Positions 1-7,623 of a stretch of DNA of 64,000 nt are shown here, piece after piece; the first letter of the stretch is position 1; every line of letters begins with the position of its first letter. The notes beneath the pieces were generated by a model. That model made no database searches. It was not told the DNA's origin and worked only from the letters and a program-made list of their open reading frames with translations. The stretch spans positions 1,465,290 to 1,529,289 of the forward strand of contig NZ_SGIU01000001.1 in NCBI RefSeq assembly GCF_004296335.1. Direction: 5' to 3'. The stretch comes from Flagellimonas allohymeniacidonis (lineage in GTDB: Bacteria > Bacteroidota > Bacteroidia > Flavobacteriales > Flavobacteriaceae). A program made the position numbers and the translations under genes.

Positions 1-129
1 TCCATCGCAGGGCTTGAAGTAAATCTCGCCACAGAATGGTTTCGCTTGGAAAACGGAATCATCAAGGAATCCATTCTTATCTATGATGCCACAAAATGGC
101 GGGCTCTGTATGCCCAAATGGAGAATTGA
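1..129 (+). CDS. C-terminal fragment of a probable SnoaL/NTF2-like protein (5' end outside window)
   Basis: Frame 1 is open from the window edge to a TGA at 127-129, giving 42 residues. The fragment contains the stretch EWFRLENGIIKES followed by an acidic-aromatic tail. This resembles the last two beta strands of SnoaL-like/NTF2-like small alpha-beta barrel proteins, which often read 'ewfrlenGkI'. No catalytic residue can be assigned from the fragment. A hairpin terminator follows 15 bp after the stop, which supports a genuine gene end. The family call is tentative. Confidence 0.5.
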   Translation, partial: SIAGLEVNLATEWFRLENGIIKESILIYDATKWRALYAQMEN

Positions 130-144
130 CCTTGGTGCAAATAA

Positions 145-169
145 AAAGTTGGGCTTAAGGCCCAACTTT
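145..169. terminator. Bidirectional hairpin terminator
   Basis: The arms AAAGTTGGGC (145-154) and GCCCAACTTT (160-169) form a perfect 10-bp stem with a TTAAG loop. It lies between two convergent gene ends, and A/T-rich arms on both sides supply a T-run in each direction. Confidence 0.8.
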
Positions 170-204
170 CCAATCAATCAAAAAAACGAATTATTCACCT
201 TGGT

Positions 205-675
205 TTATCTAAGTTCCTTGAACTCTTCAACGGTGAAAAAGTCTTGATCATCATTGTTGATGAAATAAATTCCTTCCCTTGCAAAATATTGCATGGTTTT
301 ATCATCAACCTTTACTGCAAATCCCTTTTCTGTTGCGACAAGTTCAAATGTGTCGGTAAGGGACTTCCTGTATTTCAGCACAAAGTATTGTTCGTGCTCA
401 TTATCATTGTCCGTATCAACCGCAATTAGTTTAGTTACTTTGGCCGCTGATGTCTCGCGGTCTTGGTTGATTTTTCCCTTGTCTTCAGCACTTAGTGTTA
501 CGGGGTATTTTCGATGCTCCAAAACCTTTACATTGTATTCGGTCTGGGTTCCATCGGTTTCAATCGTGAATGTTTTGTGCAGGGTTGCATCCATGGTTCC
601 TTGAGAGTTTTCTTGTGCCGGGAGCACTGATATAGAGAGTAGCGCAATGCTAAAAAAGCTTAATAAATTTTTCAT
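205..675 (-). CDS. Secreted hypothetical protein, 156 aa
   Basis: I do not recognise the family. The N-terminus is a clear Sec signal peptide (MKNLLSF followed by a hydrophobic stretch ending near LPAQ, residues 1-20). The mature part is about 135 residues, rich in charged residues and threonine, with no cysteine and no membrane segment. It carries alternating beta-type patterns such as KYRKSLTDTFELVATEKGFAVKVDDK, so a small periplasmic or exported beta-rich domain is likely. It ends at the bidirectional terminator at 145-169 and lies 46 bp downstream of the dps stop codon on the same strand, so it could be read through from dps. Its function is unknown. Confidence 0.75.
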   Translation of the reverse strand: MKNLLSFFSIALLSISVLPAQENSQGTMDATLHKTFTIETDGTQTEYNVKVLEHRKYPVTLSAEDKGKINQDRETSAAKVTKLIAVDTDNDNEHEQYFVLKYRKSLTDTFELVATEKGFAVKVDDKTMQYFAREGIYFINNDDQDFFTVEEFKELR

Positions 676-721
676 TTGTGTTGTTTTATAGTTCGTAAAT
701 CTTTTTCTGTTTGCCTCAATC

Positions 722-1231
722 CTATTTCAAATAGGAAGTGAACATCCAATTTCTCTTCTCCAAGGCTCTTAGGAAGTCTGTCAACATCTGTTCCGTAGCT
801 ATATCTCCTGTGTCTAAGGATGCGCCAATGGCTGACATCATATTATCATGGAGAATTCCAAAGTCTTTAAGTACTTCCCTTACCATTTCAATGGCCGTAA
901 AACCTTTTTCGGTTTCTTCAATTTCGGAAAGCTCTAAGGTCTTTTTCAGTGTGAAATTGGGTTTGACGCCAAAGACGCGAATTCGTTCGGCTACAATATC
1001 AATGTTTTCTTTGACCGTATTGTATTCGTTTTCAAATTCTTCATGCAATTCAAAAAATTCTGGTCCCTCAATATTCCAATGAAAATTTCTCAACTTGTTA
1101 TAAAACACTTGGTAATTGGCCAACAAGGTGTTTAGGTTGACTACAATTTCCGCAGTTTCCAAATAGGTGAAACCTAATTTTTTAAATTCCTTATTTCTTT
1201 TGATATTGTTTTGTTCTTTAATGATTTCCAT
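722..1231 (-). CDS. dps: Dps family ferritin-like DNA-protection protein
   Basis: This is a 169-residue Dps/miniferritin, close to the usual family length. Dps proteins form dodecameric shells that oxidise and store Fe(II) using peroxide and protect DNA in starvation or oxidative stress. The Dps signature NFHWNIEGPEFFELHEEFE spans residues 49-67. The expected inter-subunit ferroxidase ligands are all visible: His51, His63, Glu67, Asp78 and Glu82, in the same numbering as the E. coli protein. The N-terminus (about 20 residues) is lysine-rich (MEIIKEQNNIKRNKEFKK), which in other Dps proteins can contribute to DNA binding; that is inference here. Upstream lies a 312-bp non-coding region with an AGAGAAA-N3-TTTCTCT inverted repeat (1280-1296) that could be an operator. 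Confidence 0.93.
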   Translation of the reverse strand: MEIIKEQNNIKRNKEFKKLGFTYLETAEIVVNLNTLLANYQVFYNKLRNFHWNIEGPEFFELHEEFENEYNTVKENIDIVAERIRVFGVKPNFTLKKTLELSEIEETEKGFTAIEMVREVLKDFGILHDNMMSAIGASLDTGDIATEQMLTDFLRALEKRNWMFTSYLK

Positions 1232-1543
1232 TTTTTATTCTTTTAATTCTGTTTAATATTGATGTACTCGAAAAGCAACAGAGAAAAAATTTCTCTTTTT
1301 TCAGATACTTATTTCTTATTTTTTTGAAAGGTGGGATGATAATCCCTATGGAAAACTGTAGCCAATTACTTGGCTTAGAACACTAAAACTTTGAAGTATG
1401 ATTCATAATGTTTCATATCTTTAATATACAGATATATTGCAGAATTTCAAGTATTTAACAGGGTTTAACATAATTAGGCCTGGTTTAAGATTATTTTGAG
1501 AAATCTCAAAGAAGCCAACAACATTCAATGATCTAAAAACATA
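1232..1543. other. Divergent intergenic region (312 bp) with two inverted repeats
   Basis: This AT-rich spacer separates divergently transcribed dps and the CorA-like gene, so it must hold both promoters. I see no convincing small ORF and no full TTTG/TAnnTTTG promoter pair. Two short inverted repeats stand out: AGAGAAA-AAA-TTTCTCT at 1280-1296, 49 bp from the dps start, and TTTGAGA-AA-TCTCAAA at 1495-1510, 34 bp before the corA-like start. They share a GAGAAA/TTTCTC-like core and may be operators for a common regulator, but each arm is only 7 bp. Confidence 0.5.
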
Positions 1544-2524
1544 ATGGCCAAGGACTTTATAAATTCTACCTCCCTCATACGATATTCTCCCAAAGACTAT
1601 GAGAACACCAAAATTGACACAATAGAGTCCCTTAATTTCAAAGATAAAAATGGGCATATCAGATGGTTCAACACATATGGAACCCAATATGCCGAAGTAT
1701 TTTCGACTGTAATACAAAACAATGAACTGGACGATTTTCTAATTCGGCTTTTACGGGAAAAAGTCCAAACCAACCGTGTAATTGAATTGGATGGCCATTT
1801 ATTTGTTGCAATACAGGTACTTAAGACAGAAAGAAACCAATTGGACTATGAACAAATGTTTTTTATTGGCTCATCTGGTTTCGTATGGAGTATTCAAGAG
1901 AAGTTGGGCGATTATTTTGATTGGATCAGGGAAAGACTTGAAAACGGAAAGGGTATCGCCCGACGTAAAAAAGCGGATTATTTGTTATTTCTGCTCTTAG
2001 AGTCCATCATTGAAAACTACAGGGAAACCTACAAAAACTTTATCCAATTGGACTCTGACAAACTAAGCTACGCCGCCATCCGAACCACACCAGAGTTTAC
2101 CGAAAGAATCGAACGCAGAAAACAAGACTATCTGAGTTTCAAAAAAGCCTGCTCAAGCTTAAGGGATACGATTGTCAAACTGGAAAAGGTAGAGATTAAA
2201 GGTTTCGAAGTGAAGTATTTTAGTGAACTAAAAGAGCAAATCAACAATTTGGTCACCGATATCGATTTTGAATTGCATGAATTGGAAAGCAAGGTAAACC
2301 TGATTTTCAGTATCCAAGGACATCGGTTGAATGAAGTGATGAAAACCCTTACGGTATTTTCGGTAATCTTTATTCCCCTGACCTTCCTGGCAGGAATTTA
2401 TGGCATGAATTTTAAAAACATCCCAGAGCTTGAATATCAGTACGGATATTTCATTCTGATAGCGGTCATGTTGCTTGTGGTGCTGATTACCCTCTGGTAC
2501 TTTAAACGAAAGAAATGGTTTTAG
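1544..2524 (+). CDS. corA: CorA-like Mg2+/divalent cation transporter
   Basis: This 326-residue protein belongs to the CorA/2-TM-GxN family, pentameric inner-membrane channels for Mg2+ (some relatives move Zn2+, Co2+ or Ni2+). It has a long cytoplasmic alpha-beta domain (about residues 1-255) with a charged helical stalk. TM1 follows (about 266-288) and ends in the signature YGMNF, with Gly287-Met288-Asn289 forming the selectivity filter. TM2 follows (about 300-320), with the basic C-terminal tail KRKKWF typical of the family. The coding region overlaps the next gene by 10 bp (2515-2524), so translation is probably coupled. The substrate cannot be set from sequence alone. Confidence 0.9.
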   Translation: MAKDFINSTSLIRYSPKDYENTKIDTIESLNFKDKNGHIRWFNTYGTQYAEVFSTVIQNNELDDFLIRLLREKVQTNRVIELDGHLFVAIQVLKTERNQLDYEQMFFIGSSGFVWSIQEKLGDYFDWIRERLENGKGIARRKKADYLLFLLLESIIENYRETYKNFIQLDSDKLSYAAIRTTPEFTERIERRKQDYLSFKKACSSLRDTIVKLEKVEIKGFEVKYFSELKEQINNLVTDIDFELHELESKVNLIFSIQGHRLNEVMKTLTVFSVIFIPLTFLAGIYGMNFKNIPELEYQYGYFILIAVMLLVVLITLWYFKRKKWF

Positions 2525-3297
2525 ACCTGTTTTCTGGACTCTTTAAAAAAAGACCTTACAAGACCGGAATTATCTTAGGAGGCGGGGGCACTCGTGGTTT
2601 TGCCCATTTGGGAGTTCTACAGGCACTTCATGAAAAGGAAATTTCCGTTGATGCCATTTCTGGCGTAAGTGCAGGTGCTATTATAGGAGGGCTTGTTGCA
2701 GCGGGGAAATCTCCCATAGAGGTAATGACAGTGATGAGCAGTCAAAAACTGATGGATTTCACTTCCCTCAGTTTTCCAAAAACCGGTTTGCTCAAGCTAG
2801 ATAAATTAGGACAGTTCCTGAAAGAACAGCTAGGCGAAACCTCGTCTTTTGAAAAACTTCAAACTCCTTTTTGGGTCGCTTTAAGCAACTTGAACAAGGG
2901 TAAGGTTGAATATCACAATAGTGGTGATTTAATTACCAAAATATTGGCTTCCGCGGCAATTCCGATACTCTTTTCTCCTGTGATAATTGGACAAACTACT
3001 TATGTGGACGGGGGTTTGTTTGACAACCTGCCCGTTGCACCACTTCAAGACAAATGCAAGAAACTTATCGGGGTGAACATCAGTCCTGTTCAAGAGGTCG
3101 ACGACTTTTCCAATATTATTGATATTGCAGCGCGTACTTTTCAATTGAACGACAAATCGAACACCAGAAAAAATAGTCGCCTTTGTTCTGTGCTTATACA
3201 ACCTCCAGAGCTTGGAAAATACGATTTGCTCGACACCTCCAATGCCCAAAAGCTATTTGACATTGGATACGAGCATACCATGAAAATTGATTTTTAG
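2515..3297 (+). CDS. Patatin-like phospholipase / RssA-type serine hydrolase
   Basis: The 260-residue protein has all the elements of a patatin catalytic domain. The oxyanion-hole loop GGGGTRGFAHLGVL lies near residues 22-35, the nucleophile elbow G-V-S-A-G has Ser52, and the catalytic dyad Asp165 lies in VDGGLFDNLP. Such enzymes hydrolyse acyl esters, usually membrane phospholipids, without a His. There is no signal peptide, so it is probably cytoplasmic or peripheral, like the E. coli RssA/YchK group. The start overlaps the last 10 bp of the CorA-like gene, indicating a two-gene operon. The length fits single-domain bacterial patatins. The substrate is unknown. Confidence 0.9.
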   Translation: MVLDLFSGLFKKRPYKTGIILGGGGTRGFAHLGVLQALHEKEISVDAISGVSAGAIIGGLVAAGKSPIEVMTVMSSQKLMDFTSLSFPKTGLLKLDKLGQFLKEQLGETSSFEKLQTPFWVALSNLNKGKVEYHNSGDLITKILASAAIPILFSPVIIGQTTYVDGGLFDNLPVAPLQDKCKKLIGVNISPVQEVDDFSNIIDIAARTFQLNDKSNTRKNSRLCSVLIQPPELGKYDLLDTSNAQKLFDIGYEHTMKIDF

Positions 3298-3485
3298 GCC
3301 CGCCCTAGTGCATTTAACTCCTTTGAGTTTCAGTTTTCCGGTTTACTTGGAATTCCATCAAACAACCTTTAAACCATTTCTCTGGAATGTCGATTTTCTA
3401 TCTGGACAGATCCGAAATCTTTATGCAGAACAGTAACAATTGTATTTTTTTTACATTTAAATGGAATAACCTGACCTTTTTATTG

Positions 3486-5249
3486 ATGAAACGCTTCTTC
3501 AACCTTATTTTCTCGGTGTTTGGCGTCTGCTATTTTTCTTGGGCCCAAACCACCCCAAAAGACAGTCTGCTAAGGTTGTTCAAAGACACCAAAGCTCCTG
3601 ATTCTGTTCGGTTCGATTCTGGAACACGTTATATGGGGCAATTGTTGGGGAAAGATTTGGACAGCGCAAGAGGTACAGGTATCCAACTTCTTGATTTCGC
3701 CCAAAATGTCGACAATAAAAAATGGGAAGCTACTTCGTATCGCCTTATCGGAAATACCTACGCCATACAGGGCAATTTTGAAAAAGCCCAAGAATTCTTT
3801 TTCAACAGCCACGAAATTCTGCTTGAGCTTAACGATAAAGAAGGCCTGGCCGTCACCTTTAACAATATCGGTACCGTATTCTATGAATTGGGGAATTATG
3901 TGCAAGCGCAAGTAAACCTATTGGAGTCATTACGCCTTGCCGAAGAATTACAGGATGATGTGGCAGCCTCTAGGGCCTTGAATAATTTAGGGAATATTCA
4001 TAGCGATTTGGAAAACAACGAAAAGGCCCTAGGTTATTATGGTAGAAGCTTGGAATTGAAAGAAAAGCTGGGTCATAGAAATCGTCTTCCAGCGGGTTAT
4101 AACAATATTGGGTTGATTTACATTCAAATGAAAAAGCACGATCTGGCGATTGAAAACTTAACCAAAAGTGCTACCATAGCCAAAGAAATTGGTGACCTGC
4201 AATCGATGACAAGGGCGCAAAGTAATCTCGGCATCGAATACTCCAATAATGGGGAATTAGATAAAGCACTTGACTATTTCAATGAGAGTATTGGTATTAA
4301 ACAAGATATCAATGATTTAGACGGATTGGCCTCAGCATACGTTTATAGAGGTCAAAATTATTTGGCCATGAAACGATTTGACCTTGCTAGGTCCGATTGT
4401 TTGGAAAGTCTTGAACTTTCGAATGCTTCGGGTGCCTTGAACACACAGAGTTTAGCCTGCGATTGTTTGGGAAATGCTTTGGAAGGTTTGGGAAACCATC
4501 GAGAAGCTCTTCAATATTTCCGACGTTTTGAGAGCCTAAAGGATTCCCTTTTTGATAAGGAGAAGACCCAGGAGATGACGCGTATTGAAATGAACTATCA
4601 GTTTGAAAAAAAACAGCTTGCAGATAGTATCGCGTTTCACAAACTGCAAACTGAACAAAAAGTAGCTTTTGAACGTGACCTGAACAAAGAACAAAACAAA
4701 TTTTTCATCACTTTGATGATCAGTCTGGCGGCCTTGCTGTTCATGTTATTTTTATATTGGAAGTACACCCAGAATTTGAAGGTTAAAAATCTCGAAAACA
4801 AACTGCTGAATTCAGAAATCGAATACAAGAAAAAAGACCTGACCAATTTCGCCGTCAACATATCCAATAATCAAGAATGGGCCGAATCCCTTGCACAGCG
4901 ATTGGAAATCTTAAAAGCTTCCACCGGGAGAAAGCGACTCAAGGAATTAGAAAATCTGGAAACCGATATTAAGAACAAGATTTGGGTCAATAAGAGCAGT
5001 GATGAGTTCTATAAAAAAATCGATGCCCTGAGCAGTTCGTTTTATGATCGGCTGACCAAAGAGTTTAAAGACCTTACCAAAACCGATATACGGTTATGCT
5101 CTTTAATCAAATTGAATTTGAATACCAAGCAGATAGCAGCGCTTCAGAATATCAACCCATCTTCAGTGAAAATGAGCAGAAATAGGCTCAGAAAAAAGCT
5201 AAATCTCTCCCCAGAAGACGATTTGAACGCATTTTTGCGCACTTTTTAA
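3486..5249 (+). CDS. Membrane-anchored TPR protein with C-terminal LuxR-like HTH (sensor-regulator)
   Basis: The frame opens at 3387, but I choose the ATG at 3486 (587 aa) because it begins a normal signal peptide (MKRFFNLIFSVFGVCYFSWAQ). Residues of about 60-385 are tandem TPR units, seen as repeated motifs such as NNIGTVFYELGNY, NNLGNIHSDLENN and SNLGIEYSNNGEL. A transmembrane helix follows (about 405-426), then a cytoplasmic coiled coil (KNLENKLLNSEIEYKKKDLTN begins it). The C-terminal 65 residues form a helix-turn-helix of the LuxR/GerE type (LTKTDIRLCSLIKLNLNTKQ and onward). This layout, periplasmic TPR sensor to TM to cytoplasmic HTH, is common in Bacteroidota and implies one-component signalling across the membrane. 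Four phased TTTGTA boxes and the mddA-like gene lie immediately downstream, making them plausible targets (inference). Confidence 0.85.
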   Translation: MKRFFNLIFSVFGVCYFSWAQTTPKDSLLRLFKDTKAPDSVRFDSGTRYMGQLLGKDLDSARGTGIQLLDFAQNVDNKKWEATSYRLIGNTYAIQGNFEKAQEFFFNSHEILLELNDKEGLAVTFNNIGTVFYELGNYVQAQVNLLESLRLAEELQDDVAASRALNNLGNIHSDLENNEKALGYYGRSLELKEKLGHRNRLPAGYNNIGLIYIQMKKHDLAIENLTKSATIAKEIGDLQSMTRAQSNLGIEYSNNGELDKALDYFNESIGIKQDINDLDGLASAYVYRGQNYLAMKRFDLARSDCLESLELSNASGALNTQSLACDCLGNALEGLGNHREALQYFRRFESLKDSLFDKEKTQEMTRIEMNYQFEKKQLADSIAFHKLQTEQKVAFERDLNKEQNKFFITLMISLAALLFMLFLYWKYTQNLKVKNLENKLLNSEIEYKKKDLTNFAVNISNNQEWAESLAQRLEILKASTGRKRLKELENLETDIKNKIWVNKSSDEFYKKIDALSSSFYDRLTKEFKDLTKTDIRLCSLIKLNLNTKQIAALQNINPSSVKMSRNRLRKKLNLSPEDDLNAFLRTF

Positions 5250-5300
5250 TAAATATTTTAACTATTTGATTATCAATATGTTAAAATTTGAATATTTAAT

Positions 5301-5350
5301 TTTGTAACCCATTTGTATACCCCCTAAAACAGCTTTGTAACCCATTTGTA
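5301..5350 (+). promoter_or_regulatory. Four helically phased TTTGTA boxes (candidate activator site for mddA)
   Basis: TTTGTA occurs at 5301, 5312, 5334 and 5345, that is at offsets 0, 11, 33 and 44 bp, all multiples of 11. The 17-mer TTTGTAACCCATTTGTA is repeated exactly at 5301-5317 and 5334-5350. The array ends 16 bp before the -33 element of the mddA promoter, a position suited to an activator. The array and its spacing are seen directly; the role is inferred. Confidence 0.6.
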
Positions 5351-5366
5351 ACCATTCCATTTTCTT

Positions 5367-5394
5367 TTTGAGGGATACTTCATGACTAGGTTTG
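5367..5394 (+). promoter_or_regulatory. Bacteroidota-type promoter for the mddA-like gene
   Basis: A -33 TTTG (5367-5370) and a perfect -7 TAGGTTTG (5387-5394, consensus TAnnTTTG) are separated by 16 bp. Transcription would start near 5400, about 20 nt before the GTG start codon. Confidence 0.6.
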
Positions 5395-5419
5395 CCCCGA
5401 ATTTAAAAATCTATCAGTC

Positions 5420-6199
5420 GTGAAAAAAATTCTAATGTTCTCGTATTCAATAGTTGCTTACTTCATTGGCTTTGCGTCAATACTCTATTGGATACTATCC
5501 GTAAGTAATCTTGTGCCCCAGATTTCCATCGACCAGGAAACCAAAATCCCGGTGCTCTGGGCCATTCTCAACAACCTTATGTTGATATCCCTATTTGGTG
5601 TGCAACACAGTGTGATGTCCAGACAATGGTTCAAGGATTTCTTTGCCTCCCACTTCCCCCGACCCATTGAACGCAGCACCTTTGTTTTAATGTCCGGTAT
5701 TTTGCTGTTCAATTTGGTGATTAACTGGCAGCCCCTTGGCGGAACGATTTGGACCATACCTGCGGACACCATTTGGTATTACGGGATTTACATCCTATTC
5801 TTTTTAGGATGGATCATTTTATTCGTCAGCTCATTTTTGATCAACCATTTTGACCTGTTTGGGCTTCGTCAGACCTTCTTGGAACTTCAAAACAAACCAT
5901 ACACCCAGCTTGAGTTCAGGATTATTTCCTTCTACAAGCACGTACGTCACCCGCTTTACTTTGGAATGTTGCTCGGAATGTGGGCCACCCCGGTTATGTC
6001 GGTTACCCACTTGTTTTTGGCACTCGCAATTACGGCCTATGTTTTAGTGGGCACCACCTTGGAAGAAAGGGACTTGGTAAAAGCTTTCGGGCAAAAATAC
6101 AAGCACTATCAAGCTAGCAAACCCATGCTTGTTCCCTTTACGAAAAGAAAAAGGGGCAAGAGTTTCGATACTGTATCTAAATCCCCCAGTAAAAGCTAG
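5420..6199 (+). CDS. mddA: Methanethiol S-methyltransferase (MddA-like), isoprenylcysteine-methyltransferase fold membrane protein
   Basis: The 259-residue protein starts with GTG at 5420 and is an integral membrane protein with about five to six hydrophobic segments. The C-terminal half has the ICMT/PEMT-type SAM-dependent methyltransferase hallmarks: RHPLY at residues 176-180 and an EER at 215-217 followed by AFGQKYKHYQ. The stretches FGVQHSVMSRQWFK (60-72) and HFDLFGLRQ (143-151) match what I remember of MddA, which methylates methanethiol with SAM to dimethyl sulfide. Other membrane methyltransferases of the same fold (NnrU-like) are the alternative. It has its own near-consensus promoter preceded by four phased TTTGTA boxes. 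An acyl-CoA-dehydrogenase-fold gene follows about 210 bp downstream on the same strand. Confidence 0.75.
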   Translation: MKKILMFSYSIVAYFIGFASILYWILSVSNLVPQISIDQETKIPVLWAILNNLMLISLFGVQHSVMSRQWFKDFFASHFPRPIERSTFVLMSGILLFNLVINWQPLGGTIWTIPADTIWYYGIYILFFLGWIILFVSSFLINHFDLFGLRQTFLELQNKPYTQLEFRIISFYKHVRHPLYFGMLLGMWATPVMSVTHLFLALAITAYVLVGTTLEERDLVKAFGQKYKHYQASKPMLVPFTKRKRGKSFDTVSKSPSKS

Positions 6200-6244
6200 T
6201 TTTTGAAAAGAAGCATTTTCAAAAAATCCAATAAATAACAAATC

Positions 6245-6397
6245 ATGAAAACTGCAACGAAATACAGAACACCTTTGTTCTTTGGCTTTTCTACCTGTGG
6301 GGTACCCAGCAGCATCAAAGAAAAGAGCATAGTAAACTTGAAGAGCTATTCCTCCAGGGAATGGTCCAATACAAAAACAACAATCTACAATCAGTAA
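6245..6397 (+). CDS. Possible small ORF, 50 aa
   Basis: An ATG at 6245 opens a 50-codon frame (MKTATKYRTPLFFGF... ending in TIYNQ) that stops 12 bp before the next gene. It fills the gap between the mddA-like gene and the ACAD-fold gene. It has no signal peptide, membrane segment or recognisable domain, and its residues are rich in Thr, Ser and Lys. It could equally be a chance frame in a leader sequence. I know of no homologue, so confidence is low. Confidence 0.25.
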   Translation: MKTATKYRTPLFFGFSTCGVPSSIKEKSIVNLKSYSSREWSNTKTTIYNQ

Positions 6398-6409
6398 TTC
6401 AACAAAAAA

Positions 6410-7549
6410 ATGAAAACAACAGCGATACATGCCGACCATTGGATCGATACAACCAAATCTTTGGCCCAAACCTTCCAAAAAGGCTCACAGGAAAATGATG
6501 AGAAAGGCCAATTTGTATTTGAAAATTATGAACTGCTTAAGACCTCAGAATATTTTTCTTTGCTTGTTCCTCAGGAATTGGGTGGGGCCGGGCTATCATT
6601 TTCAGAAGTCTGCAATATTATCCGGATCATTGGAAATGGGTGTGGTTCGACCGCGCTTGCTTTTTCCATGCATCAACATCTTGTGGCAGCCACGGTCTGG
6701 AAATACAAGCACAAAGGTCAGGGTGCGCCCTTGTTGACCAATGTAGCCGACAACCAATTGGTTTTGGTAAGCACCGGGGCTAGAGATTGGTTGGGTTCCA
6801 ATGGGGTAATGACCAAAACGGAAGGAGGATACATTGTCAACGCAAAGAAGGCCTTTGCCAGTCAATCTGCAAACGGGAATATTTTGGTCACCTCGGCACC
6901 CTATCAAAATGAAAAGAAAGAATGGAAAGTATTGCATTTTGCGGTTCCGTTCTCCTCCGAAGGAGTATCTCTTTTGGATGACTGGAAAGTAATGGGCATG
7001 CGTGCCACGGGTTCACAGACCGTAGTTCTTGAAAATGTTTTTGTTCCTGACAGTGCCATTGCTTTGGAGCGCCCACAGGATGAGTTTCACCCGGTATGGA
7101 ATGTTGTGATTACTGTGGCCATGCCCCTTATCATGTCAGCCTACATAGGAATCGCGGAAAGGGCTAGGGAAATTGCACTAAAAACTGCAAAAGCTATGAA
7201 AGAACAACAAAGTCATACTCCTTTTATTTTGGGAAAATTGAACAATAGTTGGTTGAGTGCCAAAACTCAATGGCAAGCGATGTATGAACGTACCAATGCG
7301 CTTGAATTTTCTCCTTCCAGAACAACAACCACTGAAATATTAGGTCTAAAAACCAACGTTAGCAAGGCTTGTATTGATGTTGTACAATATGCAATTGAGC
7401 TTGTCGGAGGAAGAAGTTTCTACCAAAAAAATGAACTGGAAAGATTGTTTAGGGATGTCCAAGCCAGTCAGTTTCATCCGCTCCCCAAATGGGACCAGTA
7501 TGCATTTAGTGCTGAAACCTTGTTGAATGATTCCAAACTCGACAATTAA
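6410..7549 (+). CDS. Acyl-CoA-dehydrogenase-fold flavoprotein (possible DszC/SfnC-like monooxygenase)
   Basis: The 379-residue protein has the three-part acyl-CoA dehydrogenase fold. The N-terminal helical domain contains LVPQELGGAGLSFSEVC, the middle beta domain ends with WKVMGMRATGSQTVVLENVFVP (about 194-215), and the C-terminal helical domain carries ELVGGRSFYQKNELERLFRD. In ordinary ACADs a catalytic Glu follows the RD motif in an 'yEGT' context. Here the corresponding segment reads VQASQFHPLP with His356, the pattern I associate with the type-2 C-terminal domain of DszC-type flavin monooxygenases. The usual dehydrogenase base therefore seems to be missing. The neighbour is a methanethiol methyltransferase, which makes a sulfur-compound substrate attractive, but that is inference. 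The gene ends at a bidirectional terminator (7599-7623). Confidence 0.8.
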   Translation: MKTTAIHADHWIDTTKSLAQTFQKGSQENDEKGQFVFENYELLKTSEYFSLLVPQELGGAGLSFSEVCNIIRIIGNGCGSTALAFSMHQHLVAATVWKYKHKGQGAPLLTNVADNQLVLVSTGARDWLGSNGVMTKTEGGYIVNAKKAFASQSANGNILVTSAPYQNEKKEWKVLHFAVPFSSEGVSLLDDWKVMGMRATGSQTVVLENVFVPDSAIALERPQDEFHPVWNVVITVAMPLIMSAYIGIAERAREIALKTAKAMKEQQSHTPFILGKLNNSWLSAKTQWQAMYERTNALEFSPSRTTTTEILGLKTNVSKACIDVVQYAIELVGGRSFYQKNELERLFRDVQASQFHPLPKWDQYAFSAETLLNDSKLDN

Positions 7550-7598
7550 TCACATAAAACGATAGGGGTTCGCGTCTAGGCCAAATCCAGCAAAATAA

Positions 7599-7623
7599 AA
7601 AGCCCATTGAAATAATGGGCTTT
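7599..7623. terminator. Bidirectional terminator between convergent genes
   Basis: AAAGCCCATT (7599-7608) pairs with AATGGGCTTT (7614-7623) around a GAAAT loop, and T-rich tracts flank both sides. It overlaps the stop codon of the minus-strand gene at 7622-7624. Confidence 0.8.

Noticed and set aside
3387..3485. Longer N-terminus (33 extra residues) for the TPR/HTH regulator
   Set aside because: The extension is before a normal signal peptide and would bury it. The ATG at 3486 fits an exported N-terminus.
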